From positions 372,001 through 436,000 of the forward strand of contig NZ_JAOWPT010000005.1 in NCBI RefSeq assembly GCF_025753855.1: 64,000 nt of DNA, given 5' to 3'. This stretch comes from Mesorhizobium sp. ZC-5. GTDB taxonomy: Bacteria > Pseudomonadota > Alphaproteobacteria > Rhizobiales > Rhizobiaceae. Below the pieces are notes generated by a model. The model was not told the origin of the DNA. It saw only the letters and a list, made by a program, of their open reading frames with translations, and ran no database searches. Shown piece after piece: positions 33,344 through 42,005 of this stretch. How positions within the stretch are numbered: the stretch's first letter is position 1; each line of letters opens with the position of its first letter. A program made the position numbers and the translations under genes.

Positions 33344-34108
33344 TCAGGGCAGCGTCTCGACGAGCTCGACTTCGTTGTCCTGGCAGATCTTGCGCACCTC
33401 TTCGATGTCGCAGCGGTCGGTGATGAAGGTGTCGACCTGGCTGAGATGGCCGATGCGCACGGGGGCGGTGCGTTCGAACTTGGTCGCGTCGGAGACCAGG
33501 ATTACCTGGCGCGCATTGGCGATGATGGCCTGCGCCACCTTCACTTCGCGAAAATCGAAGTCGAGCAGCGCGCCGTCGAGATCGATGGCCGAGGCGCCGA
33601 TCACTGCGTAGTCGACCTTGAACTGCTTGATGAAATCGACCGCCGCCTCGCCGACGATGCCGCCATCGGACCCGCGCACGACGCCGCCGGCGATCACGAC
33701 CTCTATCTCAGGATATACCCGCATCCGGTTGGCAACATTGATGTTATTGGTGATGACCATGAGTCCGGTATGGTCGAGAAGCGCCTTCGAGACGGCCTCG
33801 GTGGTGGTGCCGATGTTGATGAAAAGCGATGCGTTGTCGGGGATCAGCCGCGCGGCTGCCTTGCCGATCGCCTCCTTCTCGTCGGCGGCGATTTTCCGGC
33901 GCGCCTCGTATTCCATGTTCTCGATGCCGGACGGGAAAAGCGCCCCGCCATGGACGCGGGTCAGAAGCCGCTGATCGCACAAATCATTGAGATCCTTGCG
34001 GATCGTCTGCGGCGTCACCGCAAAATGCACGGCGAGGTCGTCGACCAGCACCCTTCCGTTGTCCTTCGCCATCTGGATTATCTCGGAATGGCGCGGGGTC
34101 AGGTACAT
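33344..34108 (-). CDS. glpR: DeoR-family glycerol-3-phosphate regulon repressor GlpR
   Basis: A 254-aa DeoR regulator. The winged-helix N-terminus has MYLTPRHSEIIQ then FAVTPQTIRKDLNDL (recognition helix) and the family turn TRVHGGALFPSG. The C-terminal sugar-phosphate sensor domain has NIGTTTEAVSKALL, which binds the phosphorylated effector. The frame is open further upstream, but MYLTPRHSEI is the conserved start. Position next to glpD makes glycerol-3-phosphate the likely inducer. An imperfect palindrome at 34125-34159 just upstream suggests autoregulation. Confidence 0.9.
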   Translation of the reverse strand: MYLTPRHSEIIQMAKDNGRVLVDDLAVHFAVTPQTIRKDLNDLCDQRLLTRVHGGALFPSGIENMEYEARRKIAADEKEAIGKAAARLIPDNASLFINIGTTTEAVSKALLDHTGLMVITNNINVANRMRVYPEIEVVIAGGVVRGSDGGIVGEAAVDFIKQFKVDYAVIGASAIDLDGALLDFDFREVKVAQAIIANARQVILVSDATKFERTAPVRIGHLSQVDTFITDRCDIEEVRKICQDNEVELVETLP

Positions 34109-34124
34109 GGCTCGGGTGCTCCCG

Positions 34125-34159
34125 TTTTCGTTTTTTATGATCATATTCGAAAACGAAAG
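34125..34159. promoter_or_regulatory. Candidate GlpR operator upstream of glpR
   Basis: TTTTCGTTTT (34125-34134) and AAAACGAAAG (34150-34159) form inverted arms matching at 9 of 10 positions, centred 34 bases upstream of the glpR ATG. Inside lies the perfect palindrome TATGATCATA (34136-34145). A further AAACGAAAC word is at 34184-34192. Confidence 0.5.
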
Positions 34160-34333
34160 CGAGAAAGAGTCAATGCTTTGGCCAAACGAAACGCCAAATC
34201 CGCCAAAATGCCCGAATTTTTCACGAAATTTCCAGGCGAACTCGAAAATGCCGCAGTTCCGACCAGGTTTTGCAGCCGCAACCCGCGCGTTCCATGCATC
34301 GTGCATGTCAATTCAGCCTGGCAATCGGCTGGA

Positions 34334-35755
34334 TCAGCCGTTTTCGTGCCGCCTGCATGCTATTTCGGTGATCGTCTTGAAAGCCGAGTCGATATCGGCC
34401 TCGGTTGTCTCGAACTGCCCTGCCTGAAAACGGATCGCCACCTGGCCGTCTACCCGCGTCTGCGTCAGGTAGATGCGGCCGTCGTCATTGATCGCGTTGA
34501 CGAGGGCGAGATTATGCCTGTCGGCATCGCTCCCCGCGGGTGGCTGGTGGCGGAACGAAAACAGCGACAGCATCGGCTCGGAGACGATCTCGAAACCCGG
34601 CTCGGCGGCGAGGCGCGCTGCGAGCTTTTCGCTCCAGCGGACATGGTTGCGGATCATTTTTCGCAACCCTTCCAGCCCGTGCGCCCTTAGCAGGAACCAC
34701 AGTTTCAGTGCGCGGAAACGCCGGCCGAGCGGCACCGACCATTCCGAGTAGTTGATGATGCCGTCCTTGCCATGGGTCTTCAGATATTCCGGCTGGATCG
34801 CCAGCGTCTTCACCAGGCTATCAGGCTCTCGGATGAACTGGATCGAACAGTCGAACTGCGCGCCCAACCATTTGTGCGGGTTGAAGACGATGGAATCGGC
34901 GCCGTCGACGCCAGCCCAATAGTGCCGGAATTCTTCGCAGATCATGGCAGAGCCCGCCCAGGCGGCGTCGACATGCACGTAGAGGCCGTGCCTGGCGGCG
35001 ACCGCGCAAACGCCTGCGATGTCGTCGGTGCCGCCAATGCTGGTGCCGCCGACGCAGGCAATGATGCCTGCGGGCAGAAACCCGGCCGCCTTGTCGGCGG
35101 CGATTCCTGCCTCCAGTGCGGCGATATCCATGCCGCGCAAGGCGCCGGCGGTCGGGATACGGACAAGGTTTTCCTCGCCGATGCCCGATACCCAGATGGC
35201 GCGGTCGATCGAGGTGTGGACCTGGTCGGAACAGTAGATGCGAATGGCAGGCTGGCCGCTGAGCCCCTGCTTGTTGCCTTGCCAGCCGAGCGCCCGTTCG
35301 CGCATCACCAGCACGGCGGCAAGCGTCGCCGACGAGGCGGAATCTTGGATGACGCCGGAAAATCCTTCCGGCAGGCCGAGCGCCTGGCGCATCCAGTCGA
35401 CGATGCGCGTTTCGAGTTCTGTCGCGGCCGGCGAGGTCTGCCACAGCATGCATTGCGCGGCCATCGCTGAGACGAGGTATTCGGCGACCACCGAAACCGG
35501 CGCCGCATTGGCGGGAAAATAGGCGAAGAAGCGCGGATGCTGCCAGTGCGTCATGCCGGGCACGATCTTTTCCTCGAAATCCGCGAGGATCGTTTCCATC
35601 GGCTCGGCGGCTTCCGGCGGCGATGCGGCAATTTGGGCCAAGATGTCGCCCGGTTGCGTCTGCGCGCGCACCGGCCGTTCACGCAAGGTCTCGCGGTAAT
35701 CCGCACCCCATTCGGCGGCCTTGCGGGACCAGTCGCGGAATTCGTCAGGATTCAT
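34334..35755 (-). CDS. PLP-dependent aromatic-L-amino-acid-type decarboxylase
   Basis: A 473-aa group II decarboxylase related to tryptophan/DOPA/tyrosine decarboxylases. Typical elements in order: HWQHPRFFAYFPANAA (residues 70-85), DSASSATLAAVLVMRERA, HVDAAWAGSA with the cofactor-ring Asp263, and the Schiff-base lysine in FNPHKWLGAQFD (Lys295). The C-terminal small domain ends QVAIRFQAGQFETTEADID. It would convert an aromatic amino acid to an amine or aldehyde in the cytoplasm, but the substrate cannot be read from sequence. It is transcribed away from the FadR-type regulator and may share its control region. Confidence 0.88.
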   Translation of the reverse strand: MNPDEFRDWSRKAAEWGADYRETLRERPVRAQTQPGDILAQIAASPPEAAEPMETILADFEEKIVPGMTHWQHPRFFAYFPANAAPVSVVAEYLVSAMAAQCMLWQTSPAATELETRIVDWMRQALGLPEGFSGVIQDSASSATLAAVLVMRERALGWQGNKQGLSGQPAIRIYCSDQVHTSIDRAIWVSGIGEENLVRIPTAGALRGMDIAALEAGIAADKAAGFLPAGIIACVGGTSIGGTDDIAGVCAVAARHGLYVHVDAAWAGSAMICEEFRHYWAGVDGADSIVFNPHKWLGAQFDCSIQFIREPDSLVKTLAIQPEYLKTHGKDGIINYSEWSVPLGRRFRALKLWFLLRAHGLEGLRKMIRNHVRWSEKLAARLAAEPGFEIVSEPMLSLFSFRHQPPAGSDADRHNLALVNAINDDGRIYLTQTRVDGQVAIRFQAGQFETTEADIDSAFKTITEIACRRHENG

Positions 35756-35889
35756 GGGATTTTCACCGGCAAGGTTTCGAAGCGTCTTCCATCCTTAGCA
35801 GACATTTCGCCCGTAGGGCGCGCCGGCTGGCCAATGAAACCAGTTCCCACAGACGAAAACCAGACCGCCGAGGCGCAATGTCCTTCCGC

Positions 35890-35919
35890 TTGACATAAGT
35901 GGTATGACCACTGTATGGC
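35890..35919 (+). promoter_or_regulatory. Promoter of the regulator-TRAP operon with embedded operator
   Basis: TTGACA (35890-35895, perfect -35) is followed after 18 bases by TATGGC (35914-35919, weak -10). The perfect palindrome AGTGGT-ATG-ACCACT (35898-35912) fills the spacer. TGGT-N3-ACCA is the usual FadR/GntR operator core. The predicted transcript start falls near 35926, next to the ATG at 35927. Confidence 0.55.
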
Positions 35920-36673
35920 CACTGACATGGAGGAGCTTCAGGCAGACAACGACGCATTGCTCGGCGCGGAGAAAGTGTTCTCCTTTTTCCGCAAGGCGCT
36001 GCTCGACGGGCGGCTGAAACCGGGCGACCGGCTGCTCAGCGAACGCGAACTGTCGCTGTCGCTCAGCGTCTCGCGGCCGGTCCTCCGCGAAGCGTTCCGC
36101 GCCTTGGCGATGCTGGGTTTCCTCGACATCCGCCATGGCAAGGGCGCCTATGTGAAAGGCCCCGACATTTCGGTGCTGACCGATTTCCTGACCTTTTCGT
36201 TGGCGCAGCAGCCGGACATTCTCGACGACGTCATGCAGGCGCGCATCGCCATCGAATGCCAGGCGATAAGGCTGGCGTGCGAACGCGCCGGCGATGCCGA
36301 CCTCGCCGCGATCGGCGGGCGGCTGACACGGCTGATGGATACGCTCGACGACCCGGAAGCCGGCGGCGAGGCCGACTACGCGTTCCACCTGGCAATCGTC
36401 GAGGCGGGACGCAGTGCCGCGCTCGTCACGCTCTATCAGGCCATTTCCGAACTTTTGAAGCGCAGCCATACGGCGCGACGGCAGCTGACCGTCGGCGTTC
36501 AGGGCATCCGCGACTATCTCGTCGACGCGCACCGCGAGGTGTTTCTGTCGATCGTCGCGCGCGATCCGGACGCCGCCGAAGCCCGGCTGCGCGAGCATTT
36601 TGCCATCGGCGACGAATTGCGCCGCAAGAGCATGCTGGCGGCCTACGCCAAGATCGGCCGGCCGGACAGCTAG
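35915..36673 (+). CDS. FadR/GntR-family transcriptional regulator
   Basis: A 252-aa regulator with an N-terminal winged helix (LKPGDRLLSERELSLSLSVS then RPVLREAFRALAMLG, about residues 34-70) and an all-helical FCD effector domain (FHLAIVEAGRSAALVTLY and DAHREVFLSIVARDPDAAEA), which in the family binds small acids through a metal. An AGTGGT-ATG-ACCACT operator lies immediately upstream. The ATG at 35927 (MEELQADND) may be the true start of a leaderless message; 35915 overlaps the putative -10. It probably represses the TRAP/rpiB genes that follow and itself. Confidence 0.9.
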   Translation: MATDMEELQADNDALLGAEKVFSFFRKALLDGRLKPGDRLLSERELSLSLSVSRPVLREAFRALAMLGFLDIRHGKGAYVKGPDISVLTDFLTFSLAQQPDILDDVMQARIAIECQAIRLACERAGDADLAAIGGRLTRLMDTLDDPEAGGEADYAFHLAIVEAGRSAALVTLYQAISELLKRSHTARRQLTVGVQGIRDYLVDAHREVFLSIVARDPDAAEARLREHFAIGDELRRKSMLAAYAKIGRPDS

Positions 36674-36702
36674 AACCAGAAAATCAACAGGGAGGAAGAC
36701 AA

Positions 36703-37698
36703 ATGTTCCAGTTCAGGATTTCAAGGGCAATTGCCGGGGCGCTGGTCGCCGCCGGTCTTGCGGCCTCGGCCGCCGTGGCGCAGGAGCTGCGTTACGCCCA
36801 TGTCGGCGCCGAGGGCGACATCCAGACGCGTTATGCCGAGGAAGCCGCCAAGGCGATCGCCGCGGCGACCAACAACGAAATCACGGTGCAGGTCTATCCG
36901 GCGAGCCAGCTCGGCGGCGTCGCCGAAATGGTCGACGGCGTCAAGATGGGCTCGATCTCACTGGGTCACCACGACTTTGCGTCGCTCGCCCGCATCGTGC
37001 CCGAGGTCGCCGTGTTCAATGCGCCCTTCATCTACCGCGACGGCGCCCATGCTCTGGCCGCTACCGACCCGGCGACCTCGCCGGCGCTGCAGGCGATCAA
37101 CGAAAAGCTGATCGCGTCCGGCGGCATGCGCATCATCGGCCGCATCTATCGCGGCGACCGCCACATCTCCTCGAACTTCGCGGTGAAAACGCCCGACGAC
37201 CTCGCGGGCAAGCCGTTCCGCGCCGTTCCGCTCGAATTGTGGGTATCGATGGTGAAGGGTTTTGGCGCTATCCCGACGCCTGTCGAGGTGTCGGAACTGC
37301 CGACCGCGCTGATGACCGGCGTCGTCGTCGGCCAGGAAAACCCGCTGACCATGATCGCCTCCAACAACCTCAACGAGGTGCAGTCGCACCTGTCGATGAC
37401 CGGGCACATGCGGGCCGTGCTCGCGGTCTTCATCAACGAGGAGGTCTGGCAGGGGCTCAGCGAAGAACACCGCGCCGCGATCTCCAAGGTGCTGGACGAC
37501 AAGGCGAAGGAATCGCTGCAGTGGGCAGATGAAGCCGAGGCGAAGCTGGTCGACGAACTGAAGGGGCGCGGCATGACCGTGGTGACCGAAGCCGACGGTC
37601 TCGACCTCGCGGCCTTCCGCACCAAGGTCAACGCCCAGATCGCCCAGGACTTCCCGTCCTTCGGGCCGCTGATCGAACAGATCCAGGCCGTCAAGTAA
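36703..37698 (+). CDS. TRAP transporter substrate-binding protein (DctP family)
   Basis: A 331-aa periplasmic receptor with a signal peptide of about 26 residues (AGALVAAGLAASAAVAQ). It has DctP landmarks: GGVAEMVDGVKMGSISLG, the DLAGKPFRAVPLELWVSMVK segment with the conserved carboxylate-binding Arg, and VVVGQENPLTMIASNNLNEV. Start chosen at 36703 after a GGGAGGAAG ribosome site. It delivers a carboxylated solute to the adjacent QM membrane subunits. The neighbouring isomerase suggests a sugar acid or related compound, which is inference. Confidence 0.93.
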   Translation: MFQFRISRAIAGALVAAGLAASAAVAQELRYAHVGAEGDIQTRYAEEAAKAIAAATNNEITVQVYPASQLGGVAEMVDGVKMGSISLGHHDFASLARIVPEVAVFNAPFIYRDGAHALAATDPATSPALQAINEKLIASGGMRIIGRIYRGDRHISSNFAVKTPDDLAGKPFRAVPLELWVSMVKGFGAIPTPVEVSELPTALMTGVVVGQENPLTMIASNNLNEVQSHLSMTGHMRAVLAVFINEEVWQGLSEEHRAAISKVLDDKAKESLQWADEAEAKLVDELKGRGMTVVTEADGLDLAAFRTKVNAQIAQDFPSFGPLIEQIQAVK

Positions 37699-37753
37699 GG
37701 CGGGCGGGGCCTGCAAAGGGCCCCGCTTCCCAACTCCCCGGGAGGAAGAAAAC

Positions 37754-38221
37754 ATGGAGACCGCGATGCGGATACTGACGGCTGTCGTTGTCGTGCTCAT
37801 GGCCGGCATCATCCTGGTGCCGATGGCACAGGTGGTGATGCGCGGGGTCTTCGGCCTGCCTTTCATCGGGGCGGAAGAACTGACCCGCTTTCTGCTGATC
37901 TGCCTGATCTTCTGCGCCTATCCGCTCGTCGTCGAAGCCGGCGAGAACATCGTCATGGGTGAGTTCAAGGCAGCGATGCCGCGCACTTTGCGCGGCATCG
38001 TCAACGTGACGATCTCGGTTTCGGCGGTCGCCGTGACGGGGTTCTTCGCCTATGTCACCGCAGCGAACATCACCAAGAACCTCGACAACGCGACGCCAAC
38101 GCTCGGCATTCCCTTCGTCATCTTCCTCGGCGCGACGCTGTTCGGTTTCGCTGGTGCTGCGATCGTCCACCTCGTGCATTTGCGCAAGCCGCCGCAAGCC
38201 GACACCAACGTGTCGATCTGA
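37754..38221 (+). CDS. TRAP transporter small permease (DctQ family)
   Basis: 155 aa with four transmembrane helices and the DctQ layout: helix 1 ILTAVVVVLMAGIILVPMAQ, RFLLICLIFCAYPLVVEAGE, and a conserved ENIVMGEF turn. Works with the large permease and receptor flanking it in a sodium- or proton-driven importer. A GGGAGGAAG ribosome site precedes the ATG, and its stop is 10 bases before the dctM-type start. Confidence 0.9.
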   Translation: METAMRILTAVVVVLMAGIILVPMAQVVMRGVFGLPFIGAEELTRFLLICLIFCAYPLVVEAGENIVMGEFKAAMPRTLRGIVNVTISVSAVAVTGFFAYVTAANITKNLDNATPTLGIPFVIFLGATLFGFAGAAIVHLVHLRKPPQADTNVSI

Positions 38222-38231
38222 GGCCGCCGTC

Positions 38232-39506
38232 ATGGGGTTCCTGTTCGTCGCGGTCTTCCTTGCCCTGTTCATGCTGGGCTTCCCGGTGGTCTACGCCATC
38301 CTTTTGCCGTCGGTCGGCTACGTGCTGATCGAAGGGCTGCCGTTCGGCCTGCTTGCCCAGCGCATCACCTATGCGCTCGACAGCTTTCCGCTGGTCGCGG
38401 TGCCTTTGTTCATCTTCGTCGGCAACCTGATGAACCTGTCCGGCATCACCGACCGCATCTTCCGTTTCGCCTATACGCTGGTCGGACGCGTTCCCGGCGG
38501 GCTGGCGCAGGTCAACGTGTTCGGCAGCCTGGTGTTTTCCGGCATGTCGGGAGCCGCCCTCGCCGACATCGGCGGCCTCGGCCGCATCGAGATCGACGCC
38601 ATGAAGAAGCGCGGCTTCGACCCGGCCTTTGCCGGCGCGGTGACGGGGGCCTCGGCGACGCTCGGCCCGATCTTCCCGCCGTCCATCCCGCTGATCGTCT
38701 ATGGCTCGGTCACCAGCGTCTCGATCGTCCAGCTGCTGATAGCGGGCATCCTGCCGGCGATCCTGTGCACCCTCTTCCTGATGCTCACGGTGCTGATCAT
38801 CGCGATGCGGCACGGCCATCCCCGCGCCGAGCGCTGGCCGACCTTGCGCGAGATCGTGCGCGACTTCCTGCCGGCGCTGCCGGCAATCATCGCGCCGGTG
38901 CTGATGGTAGGCGGCATGATGGCCGGCGCCTTCACCCCGACCGAGGCGGCCGCCGTCACCGCCGCCTATGTCATCTTCATCAGCGCCGTGTTCTACCGGG
39001 AGCTGACGCTGGAGCACCTGTGGAATTCCGCGGTGCTTACCGCACGCAGTTCGAGCGCCATCCTGATCATCGTCGCGGCGGCTGCCCTGTTCGGCTGGGT
39101 GCTGGCGGTCGAGCAGGTGCCGCAGATGTTTGCCGCGACGCTGCTCGGCTGGTCGAAGGACCCGCTGATGCTGCTGATCATCGCCAATCTCATCTTCTTC
39201 GTGGCCGGCATGTTCCTGGATTCGACGACGGCGACGCTGCTCCTGGTGCCGATCATCGCGCCGCCGCTGGTGCTGGCGGGCGTCGACCCGGTGCAGCTCG
39301 GCATCGTGGCGATCTTCAACCTGATGATCGGCCTGTTGACGCCACCGATGGGACTGTCGCTGTTCCTTGTCGCCAACATAGCGCAAATTTCGATCAAGCA
39401 GTTGCTGCGCGCGCTGCTGCCCTTCTACGTTCCGCTGCTGGCCACGCTGGCGATCCTCACCTTCATGAAGGATCTGACGTTGTGGCTGCCGCGGATGATC
39501 CAGTGA
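38232..39506 (+). CDS. TRAP transporter large permease (DctM family)
   Basis: A 424-aa membrane protein with about twelve hydrophobic helices. It has family elements FSGMSGAALADIGGLGRIEI, SATLGPIFPPSIPLIVYGSV and GLLTPPMGLSLFLVANIAQ, which form the two pseudo-symmetric transport hairpins. The open frame extends upstream into dctQ; MGFLFVAVFLALFMLGFPVV at 38232 is the natural start. It carries out the ion-coupled uptake step and is cotranscribed with the receptor, small subunit and isomerase. Confidence 0.93.
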   Translation: MGFLFVAVFLALFMLGFPVVYAILLPSVGYVLIEGLPFGLLAQRITYALDSFPLVAVPLFIFVGNLMNLSGITDRIFRFAYTLVGRVPGGLAQVNVFGSLVFSGMSGAALADIGGLGRIEIDAMKKRGFDPAFAGAVTGASATLGPIFPPSIPLIVYGSVTSVSIVQLLIAGILPAILCTLFLMLTVLIIAMRHGHPRAERWPTLREIVRDFLPALPAIIAPVLMVGGMMAGAFTPTEAAAVTAAYVIFISAVFYRELTLEHLWNSAVLTARSSSAILIIVAAAALFGWVLAVEQVPQMFAATLLGWSKDPLMLLIIANLIFFVAGMFLDSTTATLLLVPIIAPPLVLAGVDPVQLGIVAIFNLMIGLLTPPMGLSLFLVANIAQISIKQLLRALLPFYVPLLATLAILTFMKDLTLWLPRMIQ

Positions 39507-39537
39507 TTTTCAGGCTTTCCGAGGAGACATCTTCCTG

Positions 39538-39984
39538 ATGCGCATCGTTATCGGTTCAGACCATGCCGGCTTTCCGCTCAAGGCGACGATCGCCGACCAC
39601 ATCCGCGCGCTCGGCCATGAATTGCAGGACGCCGGTTCCTACGATCCCAATCCGGTCGATTTTCCCGACATCGCCAAGGCGGTCACGTCAGCGATCGTCG
39701 CGGGCAAGGCCGACCGCGGGCTGATGGTCTGTGGCACCGGCGTCGGCGCCTCGATCGCGGCCAACAAGGTCAAGGGCATCCGCGCGGCGGTCTGCCACGA
39801 TGTCCATTCGGCGCACCAGTCGGTCGAGCACGACGACGTCAACGTGATGTGCATCGGCGCGCAGATCGTCGGGGCATGGCTGGCGAAGGACCTGGTCAGC
39901 GCCTACCTCGGTGCCGAATTTTCCACCGACGAGGATTTCCGGCGGCGGGTGGCGAAACTCGCCGACATGGACGCCGAGCGGTAG
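39538..39984 (+). CDS. rpiB: Ribose-5-phosphate isomerase B family sugar-phosphate isomerase
   Basis: A 148-aa RpiB/LacAB-family aldose-ketose phosphate isomerase. It has SDHAGFPLK (residues 7-15), the catalytic Cys65 in CGTGVGASIAANKV, the His of AVCHDVHSAH, and DDVNVMCIGAQIVG. RpiB can interconvert ribose-5-P and ribulose-5-P, but relatives act on allose-, galactose- or tetrose-phosphates. Placement after a TRAP importer suggests an isomerisation step in catabolism of the imported compound. It is the last gene of the operon and convergent with the next cassette. Confidence 0.88.
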   Translation: MRIVIGSDHAGFPLKATIADHIRALGHELQDAGSYDPNPVDFPDIAKAVTSAIVAGKADRGLMVCGTGVGASIAANKVKGIRAAVCHDVHSAHQSVEHDDVNVMCIGAQIVGAWLAKDLVSAYLGAEFSTDEDFRRRVAKLADMDAER

Positions 39985-40070
39985 GCGGGCGATTTGAGCA
40001 AATCTCTCCGGCTCTGATCGCGCCGGCCGATCACGCAAGGGCCGCCACAGCTGTCCTCGGCATGCTCGAC

Positions 40071-42005
40071 TCAGTGGATCGTCCGGCAACGCGATGCAGG
40101 AGGTCGTGGCCATTCGCTGGATTTCGTGTAGGAAGTATACCTCCCGCTTCTCCTGTCGAGCGTATAGTGGCTGAACAGGGACTTGAAATCCTCATTTTCC
40201 CTAAAGAAGCGCAGCAAATCGAAATCCGGATACCGCGAAGGGCTGAAATCGTCGACCAGAATAATTTCGGGAGGATTGCAGGCGAGATCCTCCACGGTTT
40301 GACGACGGACCGTATCGGCCATTGCCGCAAGTTCCGGCGACAGCATTCCATTCTGCTTCTCTTCCGCGAACAGCACGTATGTCATCCAGAAGGCATAATG
40401 GCGCGACGGCCAGACCAATCCGGCATTCTCGACCATCGGCCACATCCTGGAAGGACTACCTGTAAGGGCGACAGCGACCGTGCCCGGCTTGCTGTCCCGC
40501 AGCAATTCGGAGACGCGCGCCTCGGCTGGATTCTTGTACAGACCGCTGGCAACGCCGACGCAGACGGGAGCCAGCAGGCAAACAATCAGCAAGGCGCTCG
40601 CGGCGACCCGCATATCGGTCCAGCGGTAGTTCGGCAACACTGTCGCCGTGGCGAAAAACAGCAGGGCACTGACCGGAAGCGCATGATAGGGCCAGCCCTT
40701 CCCTTGCATGAAATAGGCCGCGCAGAAGGCCGCCGCCGCGATGGTCGATGCGACGGTCAGTGAAGAGGCCTGACCCCGCTGCAGCCACAAAACGACAAGA
40801 GTGAACACCCATATGCTGACGAACGGCTTTGCTATCTGCGTCAGGAGCGGCACCTCGTAACCATCGTATGCGGCGTTGACCATCGGCACCATGGTCGTGA
40901 AGAAGGCTGGAGCGAAAAGCAGAACAGCCGCCGCGTAGCAGATTGCTCCGACAGAGAGGACGAGGGTTTCGGGACGCAACGGCATCCATTTGCGCCGTTG
41001 CGCATGGAGCAGCCAAAGCTCGAGCAGGATGGGAACAAGGACAAAATAGTGCTTGAGCGCAAAACCCATCCCGCCAATCAGGCCGATCGCGGCGGCGGCC
41101 CGCCAGTCGATTTCCCTTCCGTCGAAACGTCGGGCGATCAGCGCGAGATACGCGACGGCGCCGATCAATGAGAGGTGTTCGCGCTGGGCGAAATGCGCCA
41201 GCGGCAGGAGCACCAGCGCGAGCAAGGCCGAGGCAAGCAGCATCGCCCGGGTCAGCGGCGGTTTGTCGGCAATCAGAACGGCCAGCAGGAAAAGCGCCGC
41301 GCCGATCATCGAGAATACGGCTGCGACGATTGCCTGCGTCGGCGAGATGCCGAACGCCTGCGCGATCCACTCGACCGGTACCGCCATCCAGAACCAGAGT
41401 GGCGGATTGAGCTCCAGGATATCGACGTAGAGGGCAGCACCACCAAGCAGTTGGCGCGCGATCCACATCTGCCAGACCACGTCATGCGAGACCGGGATGT
41501 TGCGGAGCAGGAGATAGGCGCCAACGATGCCGGTCAACACGCCGGCTTCCGGCCAGCGCTTCGCAAAAAAACCAATGGAAAGACCGCCGCGACCGACCTG
41601 CTCCGGGTTGGCTGCGACGAAAACGAAGCGCGCCGAGCAAAGGTAGAAAATCACCGAATAGGCGCAGATCCCGACGAGATGGGTAAGCGGGTTGTCGACA
41701 AGGCCGAGGGCGCGAAACGACAGCAGGATCGCCAGATTGACGCCATAGGCCAGAACGAACGCCATCGCGTATCGCGTAAGGACGCCGCTCCCGAAACCCG
41801 GTGTCCAGCGGAAGGTCCAGCGGCTGTTGAGGATAAAGCCCAGGGCAAGCCCCGCGGCGTAGCCGCTGACGTTCGCGATGATGTCGCCGAAACCCAGTTG
41901 GAGCGCGGCAAGGATCACCCCGTAGCCGACCACGGTATTCAGCAGCCCGACAACGCCGAAGCGGACAAAGCGGGACTGCTCAGCCGTGTTTGACCGTATG
42001 GACAA
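40071..42005 (-). CDS. GtrA-domain / membrane glycosyltransferase fusion
   Basis: About 644 aa. The N-terminal 130 residues are a GtrA-type four-helix domain (RFVRFGVVGLLNTVVGYGVI; LGFILNSRWTFRW; a third and fourth helix), related to flippases of lipid-linked sugars. It is fused to a polytopic GT-C-like glycosyltransferase region of about ten helices (for example NPPLWFWMAVPVEWIAQAFG in the first outer loop) and a soluble C-terminal part. No ATG is available; a TTG at 42005 with GGAG ten bases upstream is the best start and overlaps the methyltransferase gene by 26 bases. It probably transfers a bactoprenol-linked sugar to a surface glycan. Confidence 0.78.
   Translation of the reverse strand: MSIRSNTAEQSRFVRFGVVGLLNTVVGYGVILAALQLGFGDIIANVSGYAAGLALGFILNSRWTFRWTPGFGSGVLTRYAMAFVLAYGVNLAILLSFRALGLVDNPLTHLVGICAYSVIFYLCSARFVFVAANPEQVGRGGLSIGFFAKRWPEAGVLTGIVGAYLLLRNIPVSHDVVWQMWIARQLLGGAALYVDILELNPPLWFWMAVPVEWIAQAFGISPTQAIVAAVFSMIGAALFLLAVLIADKPPLTRAMLLASALLALVLLPLAHFAQREHLSLIGAVAYLALIARRFDGREIDWRAAAAIGLIGGMGFALKHYFVLVPILLELWLLHAQRRKWMPLRPETLVLSVGAICYAAAVLLFAPAFFTTMVPMVNAAYDGYEVPLLTQIAKPFVSIWVFTLVVLWLQRGQASSLTVASTIAAAAFCAAYFMQGKGWPYHALPVSALLFFATATVLPNYRWTDMRVAASALLIVCLLAPVCVGVASGLYKNPAEARVSELLRDSKPGTVAVALTGSPSRMWPMVENAGLVWPSRHYAFWMTYVLFAEEKQNGMLSPELAAMADTVRRQTVEDLACNPPEIILVDDFSPSRYPDFDLLRFFRENEDFKSLFSHYTLDRRSGRYTSYTKSSEWPRPPASRCRTIH

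Noticed and set aside
36256-36702. Upstream extension of the TRAP receptor ORF
   Set aside because: It is the out-of-frame shadow of the regulator gene; the receptor starts at 36703 after a strong ribosome site and with a signal peptide.
38118-39386. 422-codon minus-strand ORF opposite dctM
   Set aside because: Composed mainly of charged low-complexity residues and antisense to an intact TRAP permease.
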